This document shows positions 40,443 through 51,622 of a DNA stretch of 64,000 nucleotides, in pieces (within the stretch, counting starts at the first letter, position 1; every line of letters begins with the position of its first letter). Below the pieces are notes generated by a model. That model worked only from the letters and a program-made list of their open reading frames with translations, was not told the DNA's origin and ran no database searches. The stretch comes from Competibacter_A sp037045685 (GTDB taxonomy: Bacteria > Pseudomonadota > Gammaproteobacteria > Competibacterales > Competibacteraceae), in assembly GCA_037045685.1 (NCBI GenBank), contig JBAOII010000030.1, positions 186,001 to 250,000 of the forward strand, read 5' to 3'. The position numbers and the translations under genes are program-made.

Positions 40443-41468
40443 ATGCCCGAACGTACCGCTCCCGGCGATGCCGTCTTCGCTGTCGCCGAACCCCCCGCGA
40501 TCCAGCCAGCGAATAAAGCCACGCCCCATCAGGGCGAGAAATTGCGCGGTGCCGAAAAAGTCGCCCGCATTCCGGTCAAGATCGCCCCGAGCGATCCCGG
40601 GCAGCGCTTGCGCAAGCCGGCCTGGATTCGCGCCCCGTTCCCCGGCACGCCGGAAGTGCTGCGGCTGAAGCGGATTTTGCGCGACAACCACCTGCACACG
40701 GTCTGCGAGGAAGCCAGTTGCCCCAATCTCGGCGAATGCTTCGGGCACGGCACCGCCACCTTCATGATCATGGGCGACATCTGCACCCGCCGCTGTCCGT
40801 TCTGCGACGTGGGGCACGGCCGGCCCAACCCGCTCGACCCCGCCGAGCCGGAGAATTTGGCGCGGACGGTGGCGGCGATGGGCTTGAAATACGTGGTCAT
40901 CACCTCGGTGGATCGGGACGATCTGCGCGATGGCGGCGCGGCGCATTTCGCCGCCTGCATCCGGGCGGTGCGCGCCGGCCGGCCGGGCATCGTCATCGAA
41001 ACCCTGACCCCGGATTTTCGGGGACGGATGGACGTGGCCTTGGAAATTCTGGAGCGCGAGCCGCCGGACGTGTTCAACCACAACCTGGAAACCGTGCCGC
41101 GCTTGTACCGGCAGGCCCGGCCCGGCGCCGATTATCGGTGCTCGCTGGATTTGCTGAAGCGCTTCAAGGCTCGCCATCCGCGCATTCCCACCAAGTCGGG
41201 ATTGATGCTGGGGCTGGGCGAAACGCTGGCCGAAATCGAGGCGGTGATGCGCGATCTGCGCGCTCATGATGTGAACATGCTGACGCTCGGCCAATACCTG
41301 CAACCCAGCGTCCACCATCTGCCGGTCGAGCGCTACGCGCCGCCCGAAGAGTTCGAGCATCTGCGGGCGTTCGGCGAGGCGCTGGGTTTCACCCACGTCG
41401 CCTCGGCGCCGATGGTCCGCTCGTCCTATCACGCCGACCTCCAGGCCCAAGGTGCCGGGGTCGGATAG
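40443..41468 (+). CDS. lipA: Lipoyl synthase (radical SAM)
   Basis: A 341-residue enzyme inserting two sulfurs into octanoyl groups. The auxiliary cluster motif is CEEASCPNLGEC, the radical-SAM motif CTRRCPFC. The distal serine of the auxiliary cluster is in VRSSYHAD near the C-terminus. ATG 40443 has AGGAA upstream; upstream in-frame codons overlap lipB and lack homology. Confidence 0.97.
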   Translation: MPERTAPGDAVFAVAEPPAIQPANKATPHQGEKLRGAEKVARIPVKIAPSDPGQRLRKPAWIRAPFPGTPEVLRLKRILRDNHLHTVCEEASCPNLGECFGHGTATFMIMGDICTRRCPFCDVGHGRPNPLDPAEPENLARTVAAMGLKYVVITSVDRDDLRDGGAAHFAACIRAVRAGRPGIVIETLTPDFRGRMDVALEILEREPPDVFNHNLETVPRLYRQARPGADYRCSLDLLKRFKARHPRIPTKSGLMLGLGETLAEIEAVMRDLRAHDVNMLTLGQYLQPSVHHLPVERYAPPEEFEHLRAFGEALGFTHVASAPMVRSSYHADLQAQGAGVG

Positions 41469-41720
41469 CGAAGGCGGCGGGCTCGGCGTCATGATGGTTC
41501 GACCGATGTCCGGTCGGCGTTCGGGGCCTATCGCGGTCCCGTCCGATGCGGGCGCTCTTCTCGGCCTGGAGCGGTGTCTGCGGCCGGGAGCAGAGGCCCG
41601 AAAGCCGTTTCCGATACCAGCGTCGATTGCCGGCGAGGCAAGTTCCGGACGCGCGATATCGCCCGCTTCCGCGAGTGCGGCCGGTCGGAACCGCGCGTAT
41701 CGCTTTAGGAGTTTTGCAGC

Positions 41721-44700
41721 ATGAAAAAAGCCAGTGACAAGGTCCGGAAGGATGCCCTGGAAACCAAGGCGGACAGCCCGGTCGTGGCGACGACCCCCGC
41801 GCCCACGCACTACGTGGCGGTCGGCGCGTCGGCCGGCGGTCTCGAGGCCATCGAGCTGTTCTTTAGCCACATGCCGCCCGAAAGCGGCCTGGGCTTCGTG
41901 GTGATCCAGCACCTTTCGCCCGACTACAAAAGCCTGATGGTCGAGCTGCTCTCCAAGAAAACCCTGATGCCGGTCCATCGGGCGGAGGACGGGATGCTGG
42001 TTTTGCCCAATCACGTTTACCTGATCCCGCCCAAGAAAAACCTGACCATCTTCCACGGCAAGCTGTTGCTGAGCGAGCAGGATCACAGCAAGGGCGTCAA
42101 CCTGCCGATCGACGTGTTTCTCGCGCTCGCTGGCCGAGGATCAGAGCGAGAAGGCGGTGGCCATCATTCTCTCCGGCACGGGCAGCGACGGCACCCGCGA
42201 GGCGTGCGCGTCATCAAGGAATACGGCGGTATGGTGATGGTGCCAGAGCGAGGAGAGCGCCAAGTTCGACGGGATGCCGCGGGCGGCCATCGCCACCGGC
42301 CTGGTCGATTTCGTGCTGCCGCCCGACCAGATGCCCGGCCAGCTTGCTGTCCTTCGCCAAGCACCCCTACATCACCAAGGTCGAGCGCTCCGAGACCCTG
42401 TTGAGCGACGAGCAGGGCTTGACCCGCATCTTCGCCATCCTGCGGGAAAAGTGCAAAGTCGATTTCACGTTCTACAAGCCCAGCACCGTCACCCGCCGCA
42501 TCGAGCGCCGCATGACCATCAATCAGACCGACGACATCAAGGACTACGTCGCGTCTGCTCTCGGGACCGCCCCGGCGAAGTCGGTGGCGCTGTACCGCGA
42601 ACTGCTGATCGGCGTCACCAGTTTTTTCCGCGATCAGGATGCGTATGATCGCTTGGCGCAATACTGGTTTGCCGGAGATCCTCAACAGCGCCAACACCCG
42701 GGAAATCCGCTTCTGGGTGGCGGGTTGCTCCACGGGGGAGGAGGCGTACAGCTTGGCCATCCTGGCCCGCGAGACGATGGAACAACTGGGCGTCTCGCAG
42801 CGACGTGAAGATTTTCGCCACCGATATCGACCGCGACGCCATTCACTTCGCCGCCAACGGCTGCTTTCCCGAGAGCATCGCCGCCGACGTTTCGCCCCGC
42901 TTGCTCGTCCAAATACTTTTACAAGAAAGACGACAATTTCCAGATCGCCCGCAGCATTCGGGAAATGGTGGTGTTCGCCCAGCACAACCTGATCCGGGAT
43001 CCGCCGTTCACCAACATCGCTCTGATCAGTTGCCGCAACCTGCTGATCTACCTGCAGCCGATCCTGCAACACAAGGTTCTTGAATTTTTTAATTTTTCCC
43101 TTAACCCCGGCGGTCTTCTCCTGTTGGGGACCAGCGAGACCACCGGCGAGATGACCGACTATTTCGAGGCCATCGACCCGAAATGGAAGCTCTATCGCTC
43201 CAAGGGACGCCTCAAGCCCTTGTCCGACGCGACCCATCCTGCTGTCCGTGACCGACACCCGCTCGCGCGAACTCCGGGGGCAATTTGCCGGCGTCCGCCG
43301 CGCGTTGCGCCTCAGCGAGGAGGAGCGGGTGCTGGAGCGGTTTCTGGAAGTGGTGACCCAGCGACTACATCCCGCTGGCGGTCATCGTCAACGCGCAACT
43401 GGAGGTCCTGCATGTCTTGGGGGACGCCGGGGGCTATTTCAGGCTGCCCTCGGGCAAAGTGGTCAACGACATTTCCAAGATGGCCGATCCAGGGAACTGG
43501 CCATCCCCCTGACGACCGGCATTCAAAAGGTGTTTCGCCAGCGGCAGGAACTCCGCATCTTTCCAACATCCGCCTGCCCCAGGAGGGCGGTGTATCCGGC
43601 TGGTGGATCTGCGCATCCGGCCCTTGCCGGAAAAAAAGGGGCACGAACCCCTGGTGGCGGTCTTCGTCGAGCGAAGTGAAGAAAGATCGATGTCGGCCGA
43701 ACTGGAGTCCGGCGGGTCAATCCTACGACTTGTCGAAGGCGGCCGAAGAGCGGCTCCGCGATCTGGAGCAGGACTTGCAATTCACCCACGAGAACCTGCA
43801 AGCCACCATCGAGGAGCTGGAAACCTCCAACGAGGAACTCCAGGCCACCAACGAGGAACTGCTGGCCAGCAACGAGGAACTCCAGTCCACCAACGAGGAG
43901 CTCCAGTCCACCAACGAGGAGCTGTTCACGGTCAACACCGAGTATCAGAGCAAGATCATCGAGCTGACCGAGCTGAACAACGATGTGGAAAACCTGTTGG
44001 GCGCCACCCAGATCGGCCATCTCCTGCTCGACGAAAACCTGGAGGTGCGACGGTTTTCACCGAGGATCGCCGAGATTTTCAAATTGCTGGAAAGCGATGT
44101 CGGCCGGCCCATCACCCATATCTCCCACTATCTGGCGAACTGCGATCCCCATCCAGATGGTCCGGGAGGTGCAGGCCGCCGGCCAACCCGTGGAACGGGA
44201 GGTCCGCACTCAGGAGGGGCGCTGGTACCTGATGCGGATCGTGCCTTACACGCGTGGGACCCAGGACCTTCTCCGGCACGGTGATTTCCTTCGTGGACAT
44301 CACCGGCTTCAAGGAGATCCAACTGGCGCTGGTCGAACAGGAAGCCGCCCTGAAGGAAACCGCCCGCTTGGCCCAGGTGGGCAGTTGGCAATTCGTTCCC
44401 GCCACCGGCGATCATCGCTGGTCCGAGGAAACCTGCCGCATCCTCGAAATCGAGCCCGGCGGCCAGCACTCGGTCGAAGAGAGCTTCGGTTATTACGCGC
44501 CCGAATCCCGTCCGGTCGTTGCCGAGGCTTTCCGCCGCGCCTGCCGCGACGGCGTGCCTTACGACTTGACTCTCGAAATCGTGACCGGCAAGGGCAACCG
44601 GCGCTGGGTGCGAGTGATCGGCTGGCCGGTCGCGCGGGACGGACGGGTGGTCAAGGTCTCCGGAGTTTTGCAGGACGTGACCGGATTCCGCCCGAACGCC

Positions 44701-44778
44701 GCCGCCGTCAACCCCGGCGAGGCGCATAGCTCCGCTCCGCGACCGCCACCAACGCGCTCCGCCGAGGAACAGGGATGA
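41721..44778 (+). CDS. CheB-CheR-PAS fusion, heavily frame-broken
   Basis: One large signalling protein scattered over three frames. CheB starts normally (VAVGASAGGLEAIELFFSHM, VIQHLSPDYK) and continues SLAEDQSEKA with SGTGSDG. CheR follows (VGVTSFFRDQDAY, GCSTGEEAYSLAIL, SCRNLLIYLQP), then a coil of repeated NEELQSTNEELQ (about 43800-43940) and two PAS domains (ENLLGATQIGHLLLDENL; QVGSWQFVPATGDHRW). At least twelve small indels, mostly one-base insertions (near 42130, 42195, 42243, 42345, 42667, 42800, 42908, 43227, 43363, and several at 43490-43740, 44145, 44265), break it. Start ATG has AGGAG. The stop overlaps the next kinase (ATGA). I cannot tell error from decay, but the residues are well kept. 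Confidence 0.78.
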
Positions 44779-46821
44779 ATTCGGACGTTGACCGCCATCA
44801 GCGTTCGCTCCGCGACCGGGCGGAAGCCATGCTGGCCCGGTCCGACCGGGATCGGACCGACTTTTCCCCGGCCGAGGTCGGGCGCATCCTTCACGATCTC
44901 TCGGTCTACCAACTGGAATTGGAGATTCAGAACGAAGAGCTGCGCGGCGCTCAAAACCGGCTGGAACGCGCTCGGAATCGCTACGCCCGGCTTTACCACC
45001 AGGCGCCGGTGGGCTACCTGACCCTGGATGCCGGCGGCGCCATCCGGCAGGCCAACCAGACCTTCGCCGACATGCTGGGCCAGGAATGCGCCGATCTGGC
45101 CGGGCAGGCGCTGGCCCGGTTCATGGCCGGACCGGATCGCGCCGTTTTCCTCGGCCGTTTCAAGCCCTTCTTCAACAGCCCGCAAGGCAAGTGCATCGAC
45201 GTGGCTTTGCACGGCAAGGGTAGCCGCTCCTTCGCCGCCCGCCTGACCGGACGACAGGAGACGGATGGACCCGAGCCGCCCTCCGCGGAAGCCGAAAAAG
45301 CGTCTGCTGGTGATCGTCAGCGATATCAGCGCCCAGAAGGCGATGGAGGACGCGCTGCGCCAGGAGCAGGACGCCTCGCGCCAATACCTGGACATCGTGG
45401 GCGCCAGCGTCGTCGCGATTCGGGCGGATCGGACCGTGAGCTTGATCAACCGGGCCGGTTGCCGGTTGCTGGGCTACGAGCAAGGGGAGATCGTGGGGGC
45501 GAACTGGTTCGAGCGCTTCCTGCCCGAGCGGGTCCGGGCGGAGACCGAAGCGGTTTTCGCGCGGTTGATGGCCGGGCTCGTCGAGCCGGTCGAATACACC
45601 GAAAACCCGGTGTTGACCCGGAACGGCGAGGAGCGGACCGTGGCCTGGCACAACGCGGTGCTGCGGGATGGCGCGGGCCACATCACCGGCACCCTGTCCT
45701 CCGGCGAGGACATCACCGAGCGCAAGCGGGCGCAAGAGGAATTGCGGCGGCTTTCGCTGGTCGCCGCCCACACCACCAATGCCGTGTTCATCGCCGATGC
45801 CGAGCGGCGCATCGAATGGATCAATCACGCCTTTACCCGCTTGACCGGCCATGCGCCGGCCGAGGCGCGGGGCCGGCGTTTGGACGAGGTGCTCCAGGGC
45901 GCCGAGACCGACCCGGTCACGGCGGCCGCGATTCGGGCGGCGCTGGACGCCGGTCAAGGCTACGAAGGCGAGCTGCTCAGCTATCACCGGGACGGTTCGA
46001 GCTATTGGGTCCAACTGCTGATCGACCCGGTGCGCGACGCCGAGGGCCGCGTCACCCAGTTTATCGGGGTTCAGACCGACATCACCGCGCGCCGGCAGGC
46101 GCGGCTGGAGCTTCAGGAAAAGAACGCCGAACTGGAGCGATTCATTTATTTGATTTCGCACGACCTCAAAAGCCCCCTGGTGACGATCAAAGCCTTTCTG
46201 GGCTATCTGGAACAGGATCTGGCCCGCGCCGACGCCGGACGGATCGCTCAGGATATGGAATATATGCGCGCCGCCGCCGACCGGATGGGCCAGTTGCTCG
46301 AAGAGCTGCTCGGCCTGTCGCGGGTCGGGCGCGTCGCCCGCCCGCCGGTGCGGATCGACTTTCGCCGGTTGGTGGCGGATGCCCTGCAACTGACCGCCGG
46401 CGGGATCGCCGAACGGGGGGTGGTGGTCGGGCTGGACGGGACGGCCGTCACCCTGGTGGGGGACCGCGACCGGCTGCTGGAGATCTGGCAGAATCTGATC
46501 GAGAACGGCGTCAAGTACATGGGCGAACAAACCGCGCCGCGAATTGAAATCGGCGCCGAGCGGCGCGGTTGGGAGCTGGTTTTTTTCGTGCGCGACAACG
46601 GCATGGGCATCGAGCCGCGCTATCAGGAAAAGGTGTTCGGGCTGTTCGAGAAGCTCGACCCGAAAAGCGAAGGTACGGGCTTGGGGCTGGCGCTGGTCAA
46701 GCGGATCGTGGATCTGTACCGGGGGCGGATCTGGCTGGAGTCGGCGGGCGCGGGGCAGGGAACCTGCGTGCGGTTCACCCTGCCCGAGGCGGTCGAGGGG
46801 CGGAGCGAGGCGCCGGCATGA
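44775..46821 (+). CDS. PAS-domain histidine kinase (Cph1-like output), one frameshift
   Basis: A soluble kinase of about 680 residues if one extra base between 45256 and 45300 is removed. Order: helical start (LSVYQLELEIQNEELR), PAS 1 (YHQAPVGYLTLDAGGAI), PAS 2 (DIVGASVVAIRADRTV), PAS 3 (NAVFIADAERRIEWINHAF), phosphoacceptor LISHDLKSPLVTIKAFLGY, ATPase (NLIENGVKYM, GTGLGLALVKR). The HDLKSPL motif and ATPase resemble phytochrome-type kinases that act on Rcp1 regulators, and an Rcp1-like gene follows with an ATGA overlap. Confidence 0.87.
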
Positions 46822-47258
46822 AAGACGAGCCGCCGGTGGTGTTGCTGGTGGAGGACGAACCGGCGCACGCCGAGATCGTGCGGCGCAATTTCGCCGACGT
46901 TCACCCGGCCAACCGGTTGATGCACGTTCCCGACGGGCAGGCCGCCCTCGATTACCTGTACCGGCGAGCCGGCTATCGCGATCCGCAGCGCTCGCCCCGG
47001 CCGGCGCTCATCCTGCTCGATCTGCGCCTGCCCAGGGTCGATGGCCTGGAGGTGCTGAAAACCATCAAGGCCGATCCCGCGCTGGGCCGTATCCCGGTGG
47101 TGGTGCTGACCACCTCGGCCGCCGAGGCGGACATGGTCAAAGCTTACGACAGCCACGCCAACAGCTATCTGGTCAAGCCGGTGGATTTTTCCCGGTTCGT
47201 CGCCCTGATGGACGCGCTCGGCCGCTATTGGCTGACCTGGAACGAAATCCCCTCATGA
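46818..47258 (+). CDS. Rcp1-type single-domain response regulator
   Basis: A 146-residue receiver domain with nothing else. VVLLVEDEPAHAEIVRRNF, phosphoacceptor in ALILLDLRLPRVDGLEVL, T in VVLTTSA and K in SYLVKPVDF. The extended loop before the phosphorylation site (LYRRAGYRDPQRSPRPAL) is a mark of the Rcp1 family. Overlaps the upstream kinase and the downstream cyclase-phosphodiesterase gene by four bases each. Confidence 0.93.
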   Translation: MKDEPPVVLLVEDEPAHAEIVRRNFADVHPANRLMHVPDGQAALDYLYRRAGYRDPQRSPRPALILLDLRLPRVDGLEVLKTIKADPALGRIPVVVLTTSAAEADMVKAYDSHANSYLVKPVDFSRFVALMDALGRYWLTWNEIPS

Positions 47259-49784
47259 GCCGGCCTGCGGAAGAAATCGCCTCGGGCACCAGACGGTTGC
47301 GGATTCTGATCGTGGAGGATGAGGCGGCCCACGCCGAAGCGATCCGCCGCGCCTTCGAGATCGGCGGGGCGCAGGCCGAGGTCCAGGTGGCCGGCACCCT
47401 GCGCGAATACCGCGAGCGCGTGGTGGCCGGCGCGCCGGACATCGCTTTGGTGGACTTGAACCTACCGGACGGCCGGGCCGTGGAAATCCTGACCGCGCCC
47501 CCCGAGGTCGGCGCGTTTCCCATCCTGATCATGACCAGCTACGGCAACGAGCAAATCGTGGTCGAAGCGCTGAAATCCGGCGCGCTGGATTACGTGGTCA
47601 AATCCGCCGGCGCGTTCGCCGCCATGCCCCGGGTCGTCGCCCGCGCTCTGCGCGAGTGGAACCTGTTGCGGGAGCACCAGCAGGCCGAGCGGGCGCTGCG
47701 CCAGTCCGAGGCGCGGTTTCGCACGGTGGCGCGGCTGAGCTCCGATTTCGCCTATTCCTGCGCCCGGATCGGCGCGGGCGACTGCATCGTCGATTGGATC
47801 ACCGATGCGTTTTATACCCTGACCGGCTTTTCCGAAGCTCAACTGCGCGAGCACAAGAACTGGTTGTTCGTGGTGCATCCCGAGGATCGGCAAATCGCTT
47901 TGGAACCCTTGCGGCGCTTGCGGCCGGGCGAGACCAGCGAGAAGCGAATTTCGGATCGTCGCACGGGAGGGGGGCATCCGCTGGTTCGTCAACCGCATGG
48001 AGTGCGAGGCGGAGCCCGGCACGGTGGGCGGCTTGCGGTTTTACGGCGCCGTGCGCGACATGACCGAGCATCGGCGGGGGGAAGAGCGCCTGCGCCTGCT
48101 GGCCACCGCGTTCGAGAGCACCCGCGACGGGGTGGTCATCACCGACCCGAAAGCGCGCATTCTCGCCGTCAACCGCGCCTACAGCGATATCACCGGTTAC
48201 GACGAGGCGGAAATTCTCGGCCAAAATCCGCGCATCCTGCAATCCGGCCGCCATGATCGCGCTTTCTATCAAACCCTGTGGACCAGCGTCCGCAACGCCG
48301 GTTACTGGCAGGGCGAACTCTGGAATCGGCGCAAGAACGGTGAAATTTATCCGCAATGGCTCACCATCAGCGCGGTGCGCGACGGCCGGGGCGAAGCCAC
48401 CCATTACGTGGGGGTGCTGACCGACATCAGCCAGATCAAATCGGCCGAAGAGCGGCTGGACCGCCTGGCTCACCGCGACCCGCTCACCGATTTGCCCAAC
48501 CGCTTGCTGGCGCAATCGCGCTTGACCCACGCTCTGGAGCAGGCCCAGCGGCACGGTCGCCGGGTCGGCGTGCTGTTCGTCGATCTGGATCGGTTCAAGA
48601 CGGTCAACGAAAGTCTGGGCCATTCGGCGGGCGACGAGCTGTTGCGGGCCATCGCCCGCCGGCTGCGCGCGGGGCTCGGCGCGGAGAGCACCTTGGCCCG
48701 GCTCGGGGGCGACGAGTTCCTGGTGGTGGTCGAGGACCCGCAGCGGCCGGAAGAGGTCGCGGCGGTGGCTCAAACCATCCTCGATCTGTTGGCGGACCCC
48801 GTCGTCTTGTCCAGCCACCCGGAAATCTACATCAATGCCAGCATCGGCCTGAGCCTCTATCCCGACGATGGCCGCACCGTGACCGAGCTGATCCAGCACG
48901 CCGACGCCGCCGTGTCGCAAGCCAAGGCGCAGGGTCGCAACACCTATCGCTTTTATACCGAGGCGCTGACCCGGGCCGCCCACGAGCGGCTGGAGCTGGA
49001 AAACAAGCTGCGCCGGGCCTTGGAGCGCGACGAGCTGGTGCTGCACTACCAGCCGCTGGTTTCGGTGGCGAGCGGGCGGATCGTCGGGTGCGAGGCGCTG
49101 GTGCGCTGGCGGCCGCCCGGCGAAGCGCTGGTGCCGCCGGCCCGCTTCATCCCGCTGGCGGAGGAAACCGGCCTGATCGAACCGTTGGGCAACTGGGTGC
49201 TGCGCACGGCCTGTGCCCAGGCGAAGGCGTGGCTGGATGCCGGGTTGCCGCTGCTGCTGGCGGTGAATCTGTCGGCCCGCCAGTTTCAGCGACAGGATAT
49301 TCCCCAGCAGGTGCGGACCGCGCTGGCCGACACGGGCTTGCCGGCCCAACATCTGGAGCTGGAGATCACCGAGAGCACCCTGATGGAGCAGGGCGGACAG
49401 GCGCTGGACGTGCTGATGGCGCTCAAGCGGTTGGGGGTGCGGCTGGCCATCGACGATTTCGGCACGGGCTACTCTTCCCTGGCCTACCTCAAGCGATTTC
49501 CCATCGACAAGCTCAAGATCGACCAAAGCTTCGTGCGCGACATCCCCAACGACTCCGGCGACATGGAGATCGCCGCCGCCATCATCGCCATGGCGCGTAG
49601 CCTGCGCTTGGCGGTGCTGGCCGAGGGCGTCGAAACCCGAGAGCAACTGGACTTTCTGCGCGGGCAAGGCTGCGACGCCTATCAGGGTTTTCTGTTCGGC
49701 CATCCCGTGCCGGGCGATGCGTTCGCCACCTTGCTGGCCACCTCGTCGGCGCCGGCTCGGGGCGGCCCGCCGCGCCCACCGTAG
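47255..49784 (+). CDS. REC-PAS-PAS-GGDEF-EAL cyclic-di-GMP protein, one frameshift
   Basis: About 842 residues once an extra base near 47965 is removed. Receiver (ILIVEDEAAHAEAIRRAFE, IALVDLNLPDG), PAS 1 (FAYSCARIGAGDCIVDWI), PAS 2 (FESTRDGVVITDPKARILAV), GGDEF (VDLDRFKTVNESLGHSAGDE, LARLGGDEFLVV) and EAL (CEALVRWRPP, ELEITESTLM, IDDFGTGYSS, EGVETREQ). Both GGDEF and EAL cores look complete, so the net effect on cyclic di-GMP cannot be predicted. Last gene of the four-gene operon from 41721. Confidence 0.88.
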
Positions 49785-49798
49785 CGGCTCGGTGGCGG

Positions 49799-51538
49799 TC
49801 AGTAGCCGGCCGCCAGTCCGCCCGGCCGGCGGGTGTCGGAAAATCCGTACAGCCCATCCGGCGCGCGGACGATGCTCTGGGTGTCGCCCATCGCGTCCTT
49901 GACGACAACGGTGTGCCCCCATTCCCGCAACAGCCGCACGGTGTCGGGGCTGAAGCCCTCTTCGATCCGCAGCTCGTCCGGCAGCCATTGATGGTGCAGG
50001 CGCGGCGCCAGCGTGGCTTCGGCCACGTTCATCCGGTGATCGACGACGTTCGCCACGATTTGCAGCACGGTGGTGATGATGCGGCTGCCGCCGGGGCTGC
50101 CGGTGATCAGCGCCGGCTGGCCGTCCTTGAGCGCCAGGGTCGGGGTCATCGAGCTGAGCGGACGCTTGCCGGGGCCGACCGCGTTGGCGTCGCCGCCGAT
50201 CAGCCCGTAGGCGTTCGGGACGCCGGGTTTGGCGGCGAAATCGTCCATCTCGTTGTTGAGCAGGATGCCGGTGCCGGCGGCGACGATGCCGGAGCCGTAG
50301 GCGAAATTCAGCGTGTAGGTGACGGCGACGGCGTTGCCGTCCCGGTCGGCCACCGAATAGTGGGTGGTCTGACCGCTCTCGTGGCGTTGCGGCTGGCCGG
50401 GCTTGATCTCGGAAGCGGGCCGCGCCCGGTTCGGGTCGATGCGCGCCGCCAGCTCCTTGGCGTAGGCTTTCGAGGTCAGGCCGGCGACCGGCACCTTGAT
50501 GAAGTCGGGATCGCCCAGATACTCGCTGCGGTCGGCGTAGGCCAGCTTCATGGCTTCGGCCATCCGGTGGACCGTGGCCGCGCTGTTGGCCCCCAGTTCG
50601 GCCAGCGGCCAAGTTTCCAGGATATTGAGAAGCTGGATCAGATGCACGCCGCCGGAGCTGGGCGGCGGCATCGACACGATGTCGTAACCCCGATACGTGC
50701 CCCGCACCGGTTCGCGGACCACCGCCCGGTAGTTCTTGAGGTCGTCCGAGGTGATCGGCCCTTGGTGGGCTTGCATGTCGGCGACCAACCGCCGGGCGAT
50801 GTCGCCCTCGTAGAACGCCTTGGCGCCCTGCTCGGCGATCGATTTGAGCGAGGCCGCCAAATCCGGCTGCGCCAAGGTATCGCCGGGCTGATAGGCGGCG
50901 CCATCGGGCTTGAAAAACGCCTTCATGCTGGCGGGCCAGGGCGCCATCCGCTCGCGGGCTTCTTGGAGCGATTGCGCCAGTTCGGGGCTGACGGGGATGC
51001 CGCGTTCGGCCAGACCGATGGCCGGATCGACCAGGCGCCGCCACGGCAAGCGACCGTGGCGCGCGTGGGCGAGCGCCAGTCCGGCCACGGTGCCCGGCAC
51101 GCCGGCCGCCTGATGGCGATGGCGGATGCGGGTTTCGTCCACCTCGCCGTTCTCGTTCAGATAAAAATCCCGGCCGACGGCGGCGGGCGCGGTTTCCCGG
51201 AAGTCGAGCGCCTCGCTACGGTTTTGGGCGGCGTCGTGCACCAACATGAAACCGCCGCCGCCCAAATTGCCGGCCTGCGGCAGCGTGACCGCCAGGGCGA
51301 AGCCGACCGCCACCGCCGCATCCACGGCATTGCCGCCCCGTTTGAGGATATCGACCCCGACTTGGCTGGCCAGCGCCTCTTGGGTGACGACCATACCGTT
51401 GCGGGCCACGACCGGGTGGATGCGGTCGAGAGGATTGTAAAGCGCGAGGTCCGGCCAACCGGCGCGCGGCGGCAGCAGGCAGCACAAACCGAACAGGAGC
51501 AGCCCCAGCGAACGGAGCAGCGGGGGAGATGGACCCAC
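49799..51538 (-). CDS. ggt: Gamma-glutamyltransferase
   Basis: A 579-residue periplasmic precursor that cleaves gamma-glutamyl bonds (glutathione). Signal peptide LLRSLGLLLFGLCCLLPPRA, then ILKRGGNAVDAAVAVGFAL and NLGGGGFML. The autoprocessing and catalytic Thr is in ESGQTTHYSVADRDGNAVAV; GSPGGSRIITTVLQ is in the small subunit. The GTG at 51538 is preceded by GGGAGG at five bases and gives a clean signal peptide; a GTG at 51601 would add 21 residues. Converges with the cyclic-di-GMP gene, 15 bases apart. Confidence 0.95.
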   Translation of the reverse strand: MGPSPPLLRSLGLLLFGLCCLLPPRAGWPDLALYNPLDRIHPVVARNGMVVTQEALASQVGVDILKRGGNAVDAAVAVGFALAVTLPQAGNLGGGGFMLVHDAAQNRSEALDFRETAPAAVGRDFYLNENGEVDETRIRHRHQAAGVPGTVAGLALAHARHGRLPWRRLVDPAIGLAERGIPVSPELAQSLQEARERMAPWPASMKAFFKPDGAAYQPGDTLAQPDLAASLKSIAEQGAKAFYEGDIARRLVADMQAHQGPITSDDLKNYRAVVREPVRGTYRGYDIVSMPPPSSGGVHLIQLLNILETWPLAELGANSAATVHRMAEAMKLAYADRSEYLGDPDFIKVPVAGLTSKAYAKELAARIDPNRARPASEIKPGQPQRHESGQTTHYSVADRDGNAVAVTYTLNFAYGSGIVAAGTGILLNNEMDDFAAKPGVPNAYGLIGGDANAVGPGKRPLSSMTPTLALKDGQPALITGSPGGSRIITTVLQIVANVVDHRMNVAEATLAPRLHHQWLPDELRIEEGFSPDTVRLLREWGHTVVVKDAMGDTQSIVRAPDGLYGFSDTRRPGGLAAGY

Positions 51539-51622
51539 GAAAACCTCCCGCGGACGGATTTGAAGCGAGGCGAGATGACCGCGCGTCGGCGGGGAACCCA
51601 CCGGCGCACGGTCCGAGAGGGT

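Noticed and set aside
47799..51044. 1081-codon reverse-strand frame
   Set aside because: Alternative frame of ggt fused to antisense of the GGDEF-EAL gene; no conserved domain.
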